Shown piece after piece: positions 27,858-37,367 of a stretch of DNA of 64,000 nucleotides (the stretch's first letter is position 1; every line of letters begins with the position of its first letter). The position numbers were made by a program, and so were the translations under genes. Origin of the DNA: Zeimonas sp046347945 (GTDB lineage Bacteria; Pseudomonadota; Gammaproteobacteria; Burkholderiales; Burkholderiaceae_E); contig JAXMFB010000004.1 in NCBI GenBank assembly GCA_046347945.1, positions 62,001 through 126,000 on the forward strand. The letters are read 5' to 3'. The notes under the pieces were generated by a model. That model saw only the letters and a program-made list of their open reading frames with translations. It was not told the origin of the DNA and searched no databases.

Positions 27858-29221
27858 TCAGCGGGCAGCCAGTGCGTCGAGCAGCCGCTGGTGAATGCCG
27901 CCGAAGCCGCCGTTGCTCATCACCAGGATCGTGTCGCCGGGCTGCGCGGCCGCGACGATCGCGGCGACCAGCCGCTCGAAGTCGGAATCGACCTGCGCCC
28001 GCGCGCCCAGCGGGGCCAGCACGGCCGCGGCGTCCCAGCCGAGCCCGCCGCTGTAGCAGAAGACGCGGTCGGCGGCGGCCAGGCTGGCCGGCAGTTGCGC
28101 CGCCATCGTCCCCAACTACCATCTCGTGTTCGAGCGCGGCTCGAGCACCGCGAGGATGCGCGCCGAAGCGCCCAGGCGTTCGCGCAGTCCGGCCAGCGTC
28201 GTGGCGATCGCGGTCGGATGGTGCGCGAAATCGTCGATGACGGCGACGCCGCCCGCGCGGCCGCGCATCTCGACCGTCGGCGCACGCCGCCGAACGTCGC
28301 CAGCGCGTCGATCGCGCGTGCCGGATCGACGCCCGCGTGCCGCGCGGCCGCGATCGCCGCCAGCGCGTTCGCCCGGCTGTGCGCGCCCGGCAGCGCCAGG
28401 TGGCAGCGTCCGAGGCGCTCGTCACCGAAGTGCACGTCGAACGCCGTGGCGTCCGCGCCTTCTTCGACCCGGTCGAACCACCAGCCCTGCCGCGACAGGA
28501 AGTCCTCGCGCTCGCTCCACAGCCCGCGCGCCAGCGCGCGGGCCAGCGCCGGCTCCGCGGCGTTCACGATCAGCCGGCCGCTGCGCGGCACCGTGCGCAC
28601 CAGGTGATGGAACTGGGTCTCGATCGCTGCGACATCGGGAAAGATGTCCGCGTGGTCGAACTCGAGGTTGTTCAGCACCGCGGTGCGCGGCCGGTAGTGA
28701 ACGAACTTCGAACGCTTGTCGAAGAACGCCGTGTCGTACTCGTCGGCCTCGATCACGAACCACTCGCTGTCGCCCAGTCGCGCCGAAACCGGAAAGTTCA
28801 CCGGCACGCCGCCGATCAGGAACCCGGGGCGATGCCCGGCCGCTTCGAGGATCCAGGCGAGCAGCGAAGCCGTCGTCGTCTTCCCGTGGGTGCCGGCCAC
28901 GGCAAGCACCCACTTCCCGTACAACACCTGCTCGGCGAGCCACTGGGGGCCCGACGCATAGCGCTGCCGCGCGTCGAGGATCGCCTCCATCAGCGGATTG
29001 CCGCGCGAAACGACGTTGCCGACCACCCAGAGGTCGGGCGAGATCGACAGCTGGGACGCGTCGAAGCCCTCGATCAGGTCGATGCCGAGCGAGCGCAACT
29101 GGTCGCTCATCGGAGGGTAGACGTTCGCGTCGCAGCCCGTCACGCGATGGCCGGCCTGCCTCGCGATGGCGGCGATGCCGCCCATGAAGGTCCCGCAGAT
29201 GCCGAGGATGTGGATGTGCAT
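27858..29221 (-). pseudogene. mpl: UDP-MurNAc:tripeptide ligase Mpl, frameshift and in-frame stop
   Basis: Mpl reattaches recycled murein tripeptide to UDP-MurNAc. The start MHIHILGICGTFMGGIA, the P-loop AVAGTHGKTTTASLL (residues 107-121), and VIEADEYDTAFFDKRSKFVH are textbook Mpl. After GVRRR the frame changes near 28274; one added C on the plus strand gives VEMRGRAGGVAVIDDFAHHP in the next frame. Then a TAG lies in frame at 28116-28118. Removing three extra bases there gives RSNTMVLGTMAAQLPA, the expected sequence. The C-terminus VMSNGGFGGIHQRLLDAL is intact. The restored length of about 454 residues matches the family. As read, the product stops early. Confidence 0.88.
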
Positions 29222-29256
29222 CGGAGCGATAATGGCGAGCCACGGATTCTACAGAC

Positions 29257-29847
29257 ATGCACGAAGCTCCCGATCCCCTGCGGCTCGAGCTCGCGGCGGC
29301 CGCTGCGCGGCTGATCGCCGACTCCGGGCTCGACTACGCGAACGCGAAGAAAAAGGCACTGCGGCAAGTGCTCGGCGACGGACCGGTGCCCAGGCGCTCG
29401 ACGCCCGACAACGACGAGATCGACGCGGCGCTGCGCGAGCACCTCGAGCTCTTCGACGCCGACCACGCGCGTCGCGTCGCCGAGCGTCGGCGCACGGCGG
29501 CCGCGCTGATGAAGCGGCTGCAGGCGTTCCACCCGTACCTGACGGGCGCCGTCTGGAAGGGCATCGTCACCGAACACGCGCCGATCCACCTGCAACTCTT
29601 CCACGACAACCCGAAGGACGTGGAGATCGAACTGCTCAACGAGGGAGTCGACTTCGAGGTCTCGACCGTGCCGCACTTCCGAAGTGGCGCCGAGGTCGAA
29701 GCCATCGGCTTCTATCTCGACGACGCGCCGGTGCTGCTGTCGCTGTACGGTCACGACGACCTTCGCGGCGCGCTGCGCGGCGGCCCCGCGGGCGCCGAGC
29801 GCGGCAATCGCGACGCGCTGCTCGAGCGGCTCGAGCAGGCGGCATGA
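29257..29847 (+). CDS. Conserved protein of unknown function next to mpl
   Basis: The 196-residue soluble protein begins with a helical part (LRLELAAAAARLIADSGLDY, then ANAKKKALRQVLGDG). It continues with AFHPYLTGAVWKGIVTEHAP and IHLQLFHDNPKDVEIELLNE, which reads like a nucleotidyltransferase-like acidic pattern but lacks a clear GS-DxD motif. It is conserved beside mpl in Burkholderiales; I do not know a function. It is divergent from mpl (35 bp) and overlaps the thioredoxin gene by 4 bp (ATGA), so it is cotranscribed with it. Confidence 0.72.
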   Translation: MHEAPDPLRLELAAAAARLIADSGLDYANAKKKALRQVLGDGPVPRRSTPDNDEIDAALREHLELFDADHARRVAERRRTAAALMKRLQAFHPYLTGAVWKGIVTEHAPIHLQLFHDNPKDVEIELLNEGVDFEVSTVPHFRSGAEVEAIGFYLDDAPVLLSLYGHDDLRGALRGGPAGAERGNRDALLERLEQAA

Positions 29848-30371
29848 ACCGCCGCCGATGGCTGGGCCTGGGCGCGCTGGCGCTCGCCTTCGGCGGCTTC
29901 GGCGCCTGGGTCGCATCGCGCCGCTACGCGATCGGCGACACCGACAGCGCCGCGATCGAGCTGCTGTACGGGCTCACGCTGCCCGATGCCCAAGGCGCGT
30001 CCACCGCGCTGGCCGCGCTGCGCGGGCAGCCGGCCGTCGTCAACTTCTGGGCCACCTGGTGCCCGCCCTGCGTCGAAGAAATTCCCGAGCTTTCCGCGTT
30101 CGACGGCGAGTTTCGCGGTCGCGGCCTGCGCATCGTCGGCATCGGCATCGATTCGGCCGCCAACATCAGCCAATTTTCACGCAAGACGCCGATGAGTTAT
30201 CCTCTGCTCGTCGCCGGCACGAGCGGGCTCGAGCTGATCCGCCGCCTCGGCAACACCGCCGGGGCGCTGCCGTTCACCGTCGTGCTGGGGCGCGACGGAC
30301 GCATCGCCTGGCGCACGCTGGGGCGTTTCAAGGCTGCCGAGTTGCGGCAGGCGGTGCTCGGCGTCCTCTGA
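29844..30371 (+). CDS. TlpA-type periplasmic thioredoxin-like disulfide reductase
   Basis: The 175-residue protein has an N-terminal signal anchor (residues 1-26) and a thioredoxin fold with active site Cys73-Pro-Pro-Cys76 in VVNFWATWCPPCVEEIPELS. The cis-proline loop region is GALPFTVVLGRDGRIAWR. It is of the TlpA/ResA type, which keeps periplasmic substrates reduced, for example in cytochrome c maturation. Translation is coupled to the upstream gene by a 4-bp overlap. Confidence 0.9.
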   Translation: MNRRRWLGLGALALAFGGFGAWVASRRYAIGDTDSAAIELLYGLTLPDAQGASTALAALRGQPAVVNFWATWCPPCVEEIPELSAFDGEFRGRGLRIVGIGIDSAANISQFSRKTPMSYPLLVAGTSGLELIRRLGNTAGALPFTVVLGRDGRIAWRTLGRFKAAELRQAVLGVL

Positions 30372-30439
30372 TCCGCCGGACCCGGGCGACCCCCACGCAG
30401 CGCCGGGCCACTGGCGCAGCGTCTGGAATAGGCGTATAA

Positions 30440-30467
30440 AGGCGCACAATTTCGCGCAAGTGCGCCT
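30440..30467. promoter_or_regulatory. Inverted repeat ahead of aroQ-accB-accC
   Basis: AGGCGCAC (30440-30447) and GTGCGCCT (30460-30467) form a perfect 8-bp inverted repeat with a 12-base loop, 18 bp before the aroQ ATG. A -10-like TATAAA (30435-30440) abuts its left arm. It could be an operator or a leader hairpin for the biotin carboxylase operon. No factor can be named. Confidence 0.45.
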
Positions 30468-30485
30468 AACTTCGTCGATATTCGA

Positions 30486-30971
30486 ATGTCAAGACTGCTT
30501 TGGGTCATCCATGGCCCGAACCTGAACCTGCTCGGCGAACGTGAACCCGGCGTCTACGGGACGACCACGCTCGCGCAGATCGACGCCGACCTGGCCAAGG
30601 TCGCCAAGGCACACGGTCATCGGCTCGAAAGCTTCCAGAGCAATCACGAAGGCGCGCTGGTCGACCGGATCCAGTCGGCGCGCGGGGCCGGCGTCGATTT
30701 CATCGTCATCAACCCGGCGGCGTTCACCCATACCAGCGTCGCGCTGCGCGACGCGCTGGCAGCGGCGGGCGTGCCGTTCATCGAAGTGCACCTGTCGAAC
30801 ATCCATCGCCGCGAACCGTTCCGGCACCACTCGTACCTGTCCGACCTGGCAGGGGGCGTCATCGTCGGCCTGGGGCCGATCGGGTACCGGCTCGCCGTCC
30901 AGGCCGCGATCGAATCGCTGCGCGGCGGCGAGGCGACGGTCGCGCGACGGCGTTCCCCGAGGAAAGGCTGA
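30486..30971 (+). CDS. aroQ: Type II 3-dehydroquinate dehydratase
   Basis: The 161-residue dodecameric-type enzyme dehydrates 3-dehydroquinate to 3-dehydroshikimate. The N-terminal IHGPNLNLLGEREPGVYG contains the catalytic Tyr24 with the flexible lid. QSNHEG, INPAAFTHTSVALRDAL and the catalytic His102 in EVHLSNIHRREPFRHHSYLS are all present. It lies 4 bp before accB, the usual Burkholderiales operon aroQ-accB-accC-prmA. Confidence 0.96.
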   Translation: MSRLLWVIHGPNLNLLGEREPGVYGTTTLAQIDADLAKVAKAHGHRLESFQSNHEGALVDRIQSARGAGVDFIVINPAAFTHTSVALRDALAAAGVPFIEVHLSNIHRREPFRHHSYLSDLAGGVIVGLGPIGYRLAVQAAIESLRGGEATVARRRSPRKG

Positions 30972-30975
30972 ATAC

Positions 30976-31440
<465 letters not shown>

Positions 31441-31441
31441 C

Positions 31442-32791
31442 ATGTTCGAGAAGCTGCTGATCGCCAATCGCGGCGAGATCGCGCTGCGCATCCAGCGCGC
31501 GTGCCGCGAACTCGGCATCAAGACGGTGGTCGTGCACTCGCAGGCCGACACCGAGGCGAAATACGTCAAGCTGGCCGACGAATCGGTCTGCATCGGGCCG
31601 CCCGCCTCGCGCGACAGCTACCTGAACGTCCCCGCAATCATCAGCGCGGCCGAGGTCACCGATGCGGAGGCGATCCATCCGGGCTACGGCTTCCTGTCGG
31701 AAAACGCCGACTTCGCCGAACGCGTCGAGAAGAGCGGCTTCGTCTTCATCGGCCCGCGGCCCGAGTCGATCCGCCTGATGGGCGACAAGGTGTCGGCCAA
31801 GGAGGCGATGACCAAGGCCGGCGTGCCGGTCGTGCCGGGCTCCGAGGGCGCGTTGCCCGAAGACCAGAAGGAAGTGGTGCGCATCGCGCGCACCGTCGGC
31901 TACCCCGTGATCATCAAGGCCGCCGGCGGCGGCGGCGGGCGCGGCATGCGCGTCGTGCACACCGAGGCGGCCCTGCTCAACGCGGTCGCGATGACGCGCG
32001 CCGAAGCGCAGGCAGCGTTCAACAACCCCTCGGTCTACCTCGAGAAATTCCTCGAGAATCCGAGGCACATCGAGATCCAGGTGCTCGCCGACGAGTACCG
32101 CAGCGCGGTCTACCTGGGCGAGCGCGACTGCTCGATGCAGCGCCGGCACCAGAAGATCATCGAGGAGGGCCCGGCACCGGGAATCAGCCGGCGCCTGCTC
32201 GACCGCATCGGCGCGCGCTGCGCCGACGCCTGCCGCAAGATCGGCTACCGCGGCGCGGGCACCTTCGAATTCCTGTACGAGAACGGCGAGTTCTATTTCA
32301 TCGAGATGAACACGCGGGTACAGGTCGAGCACCCGGTCACCGAGCTGATCACCGGCATCGACATCGTCCAGGAGCAGATCCGCATCGCCGCCGGCGAGAA
32401 GCTGCGTTTCCGGCAGCGCGACATCGTGGTCAAGGGCCACGCGATCGAGTGCCGGATCAACGCCGAGGATCCGTACAAGTTCACGCCGTCGCCGGGGCGG
32501 ATCACCGCCTGGCATCCGCCCGGGGGACCCGGCATCCGCGTCGACTCGCACGCGTACACGAACTACTTCGTGCCGCCGTACTACGACTCGATGATCGGCA
32601 AGCTGATCGCGTACGGCGACACGCGCGACCAGGCGATCCGGCGCATGCGCATCGCGCTGTCCGAGATGGCGGTCGAGGGCATCCAGACCAATCTCGCCCT
32701 GCACCGCGAACTGCTCGCCGACGCGCGCTTCGTCAGCGGCGGCACGTCGATCCACTACCTCGAGCAGAAACTCGCGCTGCGCGGCGCCTGA
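31442..32791 (+). CDS. accC: Biotin carboxylase subunit of acetyl-CoA carboxylase
   Basis: The 449-residue ATP-grasp enzyme carboxylates AccB-biotin. It opens FEKLLIANRGEIALRIQRAC and has HPGYGFLSENADFAE and the glycine-rich ATP loop IIKAAGGGGGRGMRVV. The metal and bicarbonate sites (FYFIEMNTRVQVEHPVTE) and a C-terminal biotin-carboxylase domain ending FVSGGTSIHYLEQKL are also present. Length equals E. coli AccC. The frame is intact and in operon with accB. Confidence 0.98.
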   Translation: MFEKLLIANRGEIALRIQRACRELGIKTVVVHSQADTEAKYVKLADESVCIGPPASRDSYLNVPAIISAAEVTDAEAIHPGYGFLSENADFAERVEKSGFVFIGPRPESIRLMGDKVSAKEAMTKAGVPVVPGSEGALPEDQKEVVRIARTVGYPVIIKAAGGGGGRGMRVVHTEAALLNAVAMTRAEAQAAFNNPSVYLEKFLENPRHIEIQVLADEYRSAVYLGERDCSMQRRHQKIIEEGPAPGISRRLLDRIGARCADACRKIGYRGAGTFEFLYENGEFYFIEMNTRVQVEHPVTELITGIDIVQEQIRIAAGEKLRFRQRDIVVKGHAIECRINAEDPYKFTPSPGRITAWHPPGGPGIRVDSHAYTNYFVPPYYDSMIGKLIAYGDTRDQAIRRMRIALSEMAVEGIQTNLALHRELLADARFVSGGTSIHYLEQKLALRGA

Positions 32792-32834
32792 CGGCGGCCT
32801 GCGCGGCACGCGAACCGGGGGGCACGACACATTC

Positions 32835-33755
32835 ATGTGGTCGGAGATCGTTTTCGTCGTCGAGCGCGACGCGGTGCAGGCCTGGTCGGACGCGCTGCTC
32901 GAGGCCGGCGCGGCGTCGGTGCAGGCCGAGGATGCCGACGCCGAGTCGGCCGACGAGGCCCCGATCTTCGGCGAGCCCGGCGAGCCGGCGCCCGCCGGCG
33001 GCTGGCTGCGCACGAGGCTCGCCGCCCTCGTGGACGCCGGCGCCGACGCGCCGGCGCTGCTCCGGCGCGCCGGCGCGATCTGCGCGCGAATACCGCCGGC
33101 GCACTTCGAACTGCGCGAGGTGCCCGACCAGGACTGGGTGCAGGCCACGCAATCGCAGTTCGCGCCGATTCCGGTCGGGCGAAGGCTGTGGATCACGCCG
33201 TCGTGGCACCTGCCCGACCAGGGGGCCGTCCCGCCAGCGGGGCGCTCGATCGACGGGCGGCACGCGATCGTGCTCGATCCGGGACTCGCATTCGGCACCG
33301 GCAGCCATCCGACCACCCGGCTGTGCCTCGAGTGGCTCGACGAGCACCTGCGCGGGGGCGAGCGCGTGATCGACTACGGCTGCGGATCCGGCCTCCTCGC
33401 GATCGCCGCAGCCCGGCTCGGCGCGGCCAGCGTCTGCGCCATCGACATCGACGCGCAGGCGCTCGACAGCGCGCGACGCAACGCCGCCGTCAACGCGGTG
33501 ACGCTGGACATCCGCGCGACGACCGACCCGCGCCCGGGCCCGGCCGACGTCGTGGTCGCCAACATCCTCGCCAATCCGCTGCGGATCCTGGCACCCTTGT
33601 TGTCCGGGCTCGTCGCGCCGGGCGGGCACCTGGTGCTCGCCGGCCTGCTCGACCGTCAGGCCGTCGCAATCGCGCAGTGCTATCCGGCCATCGCGCTCGA
33701 AGCGTGGCGCTCGCTCGATGGCTGGACTTGTCTCGCAGGGGTGCGCCGGTCATGA
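32835..33755 (+). CDS. prmA: Ribosomal protein L11 methyltransferase
   Basis: The 306-residue SAM-dependent enzyme trimethylates ribosomal protein L11. It begins MWSEIVFVVERDAVQAWSDA and has DPGLAFGTGSHPTTRLCLEW followed by the SAM motif VIDYGCGSGLLAIAAARLGA. ADVVVANILANPLRILAPLL gives the NPP-like catalytic NIL-N region of PrmA. It follows accC by 43 bp, as in many proteobacteria. Confidence 0.95.
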   Translation: MWSEIVFVVERDAVQAWSDALLEAGAASVQAEDADAESADEAPIFGEPGEPAPAGGWLRTRLAALVDAGADAPALLRRAGAICARIPPAHFELREVPDQDWVQATQSQFAPIPVGRRLWITPSWHLPDQGAVPPAGRSIDGRHAIVLDPGLAFGTGSHPTTRLCLEWLDEHLRGGERVIDYGCGSGLLAIAAARLGAASVCAIDIDAQALDSARRNAAVNAVTLDIRATTDPRPGPADVVVANILANPLRILAPLLSGLVAPGGHLVLAGLLDRQAVAIAQCYPAIALEAWRSLDGWTCLAGVRRS

Positions 33756-33809
33756 TCGGGATCGGGCGCGCGGCGACCGCGCGACTTCCCCGCTGACTCG
33801 ACGACATCG

Positions 33810-35321
33810 ATGGCGCTCGCGACCACCTGCCCCCAGTGCAAGACCAGCTTCAAGGTGGTGCCCGACCAGCTGAAGCTGCGTCGCGGCCTGGTGCGCTGCG
33901 GCGCGTGCCAGCACGTGTTCTCGGGGATCGACTTCCTGCGATACGTCGACGAGTCGAATCGGACCGAGCCCGCGCCGGGCAGCGCGGCGGCGCAGTCTGC
34001 TGACGACGACCTGAAGACCGCGTTCTTCCTGCCCGAGACGATCCTCGCCGCGCCTTCGGGCGCCGACGACGCCGGGCGCCGCCTGTCCGGCGAAGCACCG
34101 GCGCCTGAAGACGCCGTGCCGGGCGAACGCCTGCCCGACGAGGCCGCGGACGCTGCACCGATCGTCGGCACCACCGACCTGGATCTGCTCGCGCTCGAGG
34201 CGAACCCCCTGCCGGAGCCAGGGGGGGCGCAGATCGAGTCCGTCGCGCCCGCCGAGGCCCATTGGCCGGGTATCGAGATCGACTGGGGCGCCGACGCCGC
34301 TGCGGCCGACGCCGACGCCGTCGTGCCGGGCGCCGCGCCGCTCGAAGCCGGAGCCGAAGCCGCGCTCGAAGCCGGAGCCACGCTCCCGGCCGAATCCGCG
34401 CCCCCGGCGGAGGCCACGCTGCCGGCAGAGGCCGTGCCCGGGCCCGAAGCGTCCCCTCGAGCCGAAACCGCGCTCGAGACGGGTGCCAGCGCAGCGCACG
34501 AAGCATCGCGCGCCCCGGCGGGCAGCGCCGTCGACGAGATCGTGGCGTGGGGCCCCGGCTCGACCGCCGACCTGGCGCCCGGCGGCGAGCGCGACGAAGT
34601 CGAATCGCTGACCGCGACGACGCCCGGCGGCTTCGCCGACGTCGAAGTCTACGATGACCATCCCGCCACGGCCGCGAGCCGGTTGCGCTCGACGCCGGCG
34701 GTCGCCTCGCCCGGCGCATCGATCGAACCTGCGGCGCGCGATGCGGGCGGGCAGCGCGTCGCCGCGTTCGGCCACGGCGCCACCCACGACGATGACGAGA
34801 CGGCGATCGACTACTTCTCGTCGGGGCGCCGCGGGGTCGGCTTCATCGACCGGCACGGCCCGATCGCGCTGGTCGGCGCGATGCTGCTGGCGCTGCTGCT
34901 CGGCCTGCAGTGGGCGATCGCGCAGCGCTCGATGATCGCCGCGCGGCTGCCGGCCCTCGCGCCGGCGATGTCGGCGGTGCTCGCCCCGTTCGGCCTGCGC
35001 GTCGGCTTGCCTCGCGATCTCGAGTCGCTGACCATCGAGTCGTTCGAGCTGCAGGCTTCCGCCTCGCCCGGCGTGCTCGCGATGTCGGCGCTGCTTCGCA
35101 ACCGTGCCGACTACGGGGTGCAGTGGCCGTCGATGCAGCTCACCCTGACCGACTCGGCCAACCGCGTGCTGGTGCGCAAGGTGCTCGGACCGGACGACTA
35201 CCTGCGCGAATCGCGCGGCGGCGAGGGACTGCCTGCGCGCGCGGAGTGGCCGGTGCGGCTGGCGCTCGAGGCCAACGACCTGCAGCCGGCCGGTTACTCG
35301 GTCATCCTCTTCTATCCATAG
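33810..35321 (+). CDS. MJ0042 zinc-ribbon plus DUF3426 membrane protein
   Basis: This 503-residue protein has an N-terminal zinc ribbon with Cys7, Cys10, Cys30 and Cys33 (TTCPQCKTSFKVVPDQLKLR, then VRCGACQHVF). A long acidic, Ala/Glu/Pro-rich disordered middle spans about residues 50-345, with repeated EAGAEAALEAGATLPAES-like units. One membrane helix is at about residues 352-373, and a C-terminal DUF3426 domain (ESFELQASASPGVLAMSALL) follows. The ribbon is cytoplasmic and DUF3426 probably periplasmic. Function is unknown; the position after prmA is conserved in Burkholderiales. Confidence 0.85.
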   Translation: MALATTCPQCKTSFKVVPDQLKLRRGLVRCGACQHVFSGIDFLRYVDESNRTEPAPGSAAAQSADDDLKTAFFLPETILAAPSGADDAGRRLSGEAPAPEDAVPGERLPDEAADAAPIVGTTDLDLLALEANPLPEPGGAQIESVAPAEAHWPGIEIDWGADAAAADADAVVPGAAPLEAGAEAALEAGATLPAESAPPAEATLPAEAVPGPEASPRAETALETGASAAHEASRAPAGSAVDEIVAWGPGSTADLAPGGERDEVESLTATTPGGFADVEVYDDHPATAASRLRSTPAVASPGASIEPAARDAGGQRVAAFGHGATHDDDETAIDYFSSGRRGVGFIDRHGPIALVGAMLLALLLGLQWAIAQRSMIAARLPALAPAMSAVLAPFGLRVGLPRDLESLTIESFELQASASPGVLAMSALLRNRADYGVQWPSMQLTLTDSANRVLVRKVLGPDDYLRESRGGEGLPARAEWPVRLALEANDLQPAGYSVILFYP

Positions 35322-35337
35322 CTCCCCGGGAGTCACG

Positions 35338-36291
35338 ATGTCACGACGCGTCCTGATCAGCGGCTCGGTCGCCTACGACACGATCATGGTGTTCGAAGGC
35401 CACTTCAAGGACCACATCCTTCCCGACCGGGTGCACATGCTCAACGTCGCCTTCCTTGCGCCCAGGCTCAAGCGCGAATACGGGGGCTGCGCGGCCAACA
35501 TCGCCTACAACCTGGGCGGGCTCGGCGGCCACCCCGTGGTGCTCGCGACGATCGGCCGCGACGGCGACGACTACCTCGCGCGCCTGTCGGCGCTGGGCAT
35601 CGACGTGTCGCAGGTGAGGCGACTCGACGAGCACTACACCGCGCAGGCGTTCATCACGACCGACCTCTCCGACAACCAGATCATCGCGTTCCACCCGGGC
35701 GCGATGTCCGACGCGCACGCGGTGTCCGCGGCTGCGGCGCAGCGCGCCGGAGAGCCTGCCGCGTTCGGCATCGTGGCGCCGAACGGGCGCGACGCGATGC
35801 TGCAGCACGCGCGCGAGTTCGTGCAGGCGGGCGTGCCCTACGTCTTCGATCCCGGCCAGGGCTTGCCGATGTTCGACGGCGAGGCGCTGCGGGGATTCAT
35901 TGCGACGGCCACCGCGGTCGCCGTCAACGACTACGAGGCCTCGCTGCTGGTCGAGCGCACCGGCTGGAGCGAGCCGCAGATCGCCGAGCGCGTGCAGGCG
36001 CTGATCGTCACGCGCGGCGCCGAGGGCTCGCGCGTCTACGAACCGGGTCGCATGAACGAAGTTGCGCCCGCGGCGATCTCGCGCGCGGTCGATCCGACGG
36101 GCTGCGGCGACGCCTACCGCGGCGGGCTGCTGTACGCGCTCGCGAACGGCGCGAGCTGGGTCGACGCCGCGCGGCTGGGCAGCGTGATGGGCGCGATCAA
36201 GATCGAGCACCAGGGCGCGCAGAACCACCGCGTCGATCGCGACGACGTGGCGCGACGCTTCGCGCAGGCCTACGGCCGCGCGCCCTGGTAG
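35338..36291 (+). CDS. PfkB-family sugar or nucleoside kinase
   Basis: The 317-residue ribokinase-fold protein has the N-terminal PfkB signature region GGCAANIAYNLGGLGGHPVV and the C-terminal signature DPTGCGDAYRGGLLYALANG with catalytic base Asp258. Motif details (MVFEGHFKDHILPDRVHMLN) resemble the Burkholderiales protein annotated as an adenosine-kinase-like carbohydrate kinase. The exact substrate is not predictable. It follows the DUF3426 gene by 16 bp; its last 22 bp overlap the convergent yggU-like gene. Confidence 0.86.
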   Translation: MSRRVLISGSVAYDTIMVFEGHFKDHILPDRVHMLNVAFLAPRLKREYGGCAANIAYNLGGLGGHPVVLATIGRDGDDYLARLSALGIDVSQVRRLDEHYTAQAFITTDLSDNQIIAFHPGAMSDAHAVSAAAAQRAGEPAAFGIVAPNGRDAMLQHAREFVQAGVPYVFDPGQGLPMFDGEALRGFIATATAVAVNDYEASLLVERTGWSEPQIAERVQALIVTRGAEGSRVYEPGRMNEVAPAAISRAVDPTGCGDAYRGGLLYALANGASWVDAARLGSVMGAIKIEHQGAQNHRVDRDDVARRFAQAYGRAPW

Positions 36292-36587
36292 AGCGACGCC
36301 ACGATCTCGTCCGGCCCGAGCGGCGCCGACACCTCGAACACCTTGCGACGGCTGCCCGGCCCGGCGACCAGCCGGACCGCGCGCCTGGGCACGCCGAGCC
36401 GTTCGGCCAGGAACTGCACGATCGCCTCGTTGGCGCGGCCGTCCACGGGCGGCGCGCCCACCCGCAGCTTCAGGCAGCCGTCGTGCTCGCCGACCGCTTC
36501 GGATCGCGCGGCACCCGGCTGGGCGGCGATGCGGATCCGCCAGGCGCCCGCGGCGCCGGTCAGCCAGGGTGGAAGGGGCTCGTCCAC
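36270..36587 (-). CDS. DUF167 (YggU) family protein
   Basis: From GTG 36587 the protein has 105 residues beginning DEPLPPWLTGAAGAWRIRIA, with the conserved DUF167 core LKLRVGAPPVDGRANEAIVQ followed by FLAERLGVPRRAVRLVAGPG and SRRKVFEV. Function is unknown. It follows yggT on the same strand, the usual pairing. No ATG in frame precedes the conserved part, so a GTG start is assigned with moderate confidence. The 3' end overlaps the PfkB gene. Confidence 0.82.
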   Translation of the reverse strand: MDEPLPPWLTGAAGAWRIRIAAQPGAARSEAVGEHDGCLKLRVGAPPVDGRANEAIVQFLAERLGVPRRAVRLVAGPGSRRKVFEVSAPLGPDEIVASLYQGARP

Positions 36588-36625
36588 GCGGCGTGTGGCC
36601 GCCGGAGGCTTCGCAGCGGCGCCGC

Positions 36626-37228
36626 TCAGGCAGCCATCGCCGCGAACGACGGCACGATCGATGCCATTGCCATGAACGACGGCACGATCGACTTCAGCGT
36701 CGTGAGCGCCAGCTGAAGCAGCAGGATCAGCACCAGCGGCGACAGGTCGACGCCCCCGATCAGGGGCACGAAGCGGCGGATCGGGGACAGGAAGGGCTGG
36801 GTCAGCGCGTCGATCGTCGGGGCGATGGGCGCATGCGGGTTGACCCACGAGAGCACGGCGAGCAGCAGCACCAGCGCGGTGAGCAGCCACAGCGACCACT
36901 CGATCAGCCAGACGACCGCGAGCAGGAGCACCGCGCCGAAGGCCGGCGCCCGGCCGCGGCCGAAGATCATGATGTAGGCGATCGCCAGCGCCAGCGCCAG
37001 CACCAGCGCGGCGGCCAGACTCGCCCAGTCGATGCTGCGCGGCCCCTTGCGAGCGGCGGGCAGCACGCCACGCAGCGGCCGCACGATCCACTCGGTGACG
37101 GCCACGACGAACTGGCCGATCTGGTTGCGCGGGCCCAGCCCGAGCCAGTTCAGGTACGCGCGCAGCACGCATGCCGTCGCGAGCAGGCTGCCGAGCGTGT
37201 CGAGCAGGAGCCAGAGTGCTTGGGTCAT
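36626..37228 (-). CDS. YggT family membrane protein
   Basis: The 200-residue protein has two YGGT repeats. The first is LLLDTLGSLLATACVLRAYL with QIGQFVVAVTEWIVRPLRGV; the second is LVLLLAVLSWVNPHAPIAPT with LTQPFLSPIRRFVPLIGGVD. Four or five hydrophobic helices are present. YggT proteins are linked to osmotic tolerance and cell-division positioning in some bacteria. The C-terminus carries a short duplicated SIVPSF unit (SIVPSFMAMASIVPSFAAM), produced by a direct repeat near 36645-36691. The ATG is at 37226-37228. Confidence 0.88.
   Translation of the reverse strand: MTQALWLLLDTLGSLLATACVLRAYLNWLGLGPRNQIGQFVVAVTEWIVRPLRGVLPAARKGPRSIDWASLAAALVLALALAIAYIMIFGRGRAPAFGAVLLLAVVWLIEWSLWLLTALVLLLAVLSWVNPHAPIAPTIDALTQPFLSPIRRFVPLIGGVDLSPLVLILLLQLALTTLKSIVPSFMAMASIVPSFAAMAA
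36644..36691. repeat. Short direct repeat at the yggT 3' end
   Basis: GAACGACGGCACGATCGA occurs twice, about 29 bp apart, duplicating the last coding residues SIVPSF of yggT. Confidence 0.7.
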
Positions 37229-37367
37229 GCTGTCCGATCCGGAATCGCGGAGGATTCTCGCACAGGAAAAAGAATCCCGCGGCGTCTTTCGAACGCGCGC
37301 GGGACTCTGGATCGGCCGCGGCACCGCCCCGCCGGGGCGACGCCGCGCGCAGCGAAAGCGCGAACGC

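Noticed and set aside
36270..36291. Overlap of pfkB-type and yggU-type genes as a sign of a wrong call
   Set aside because: Both proteins keep conserved C-termini up to their stops; a 22-bp convergent overlap is normal.
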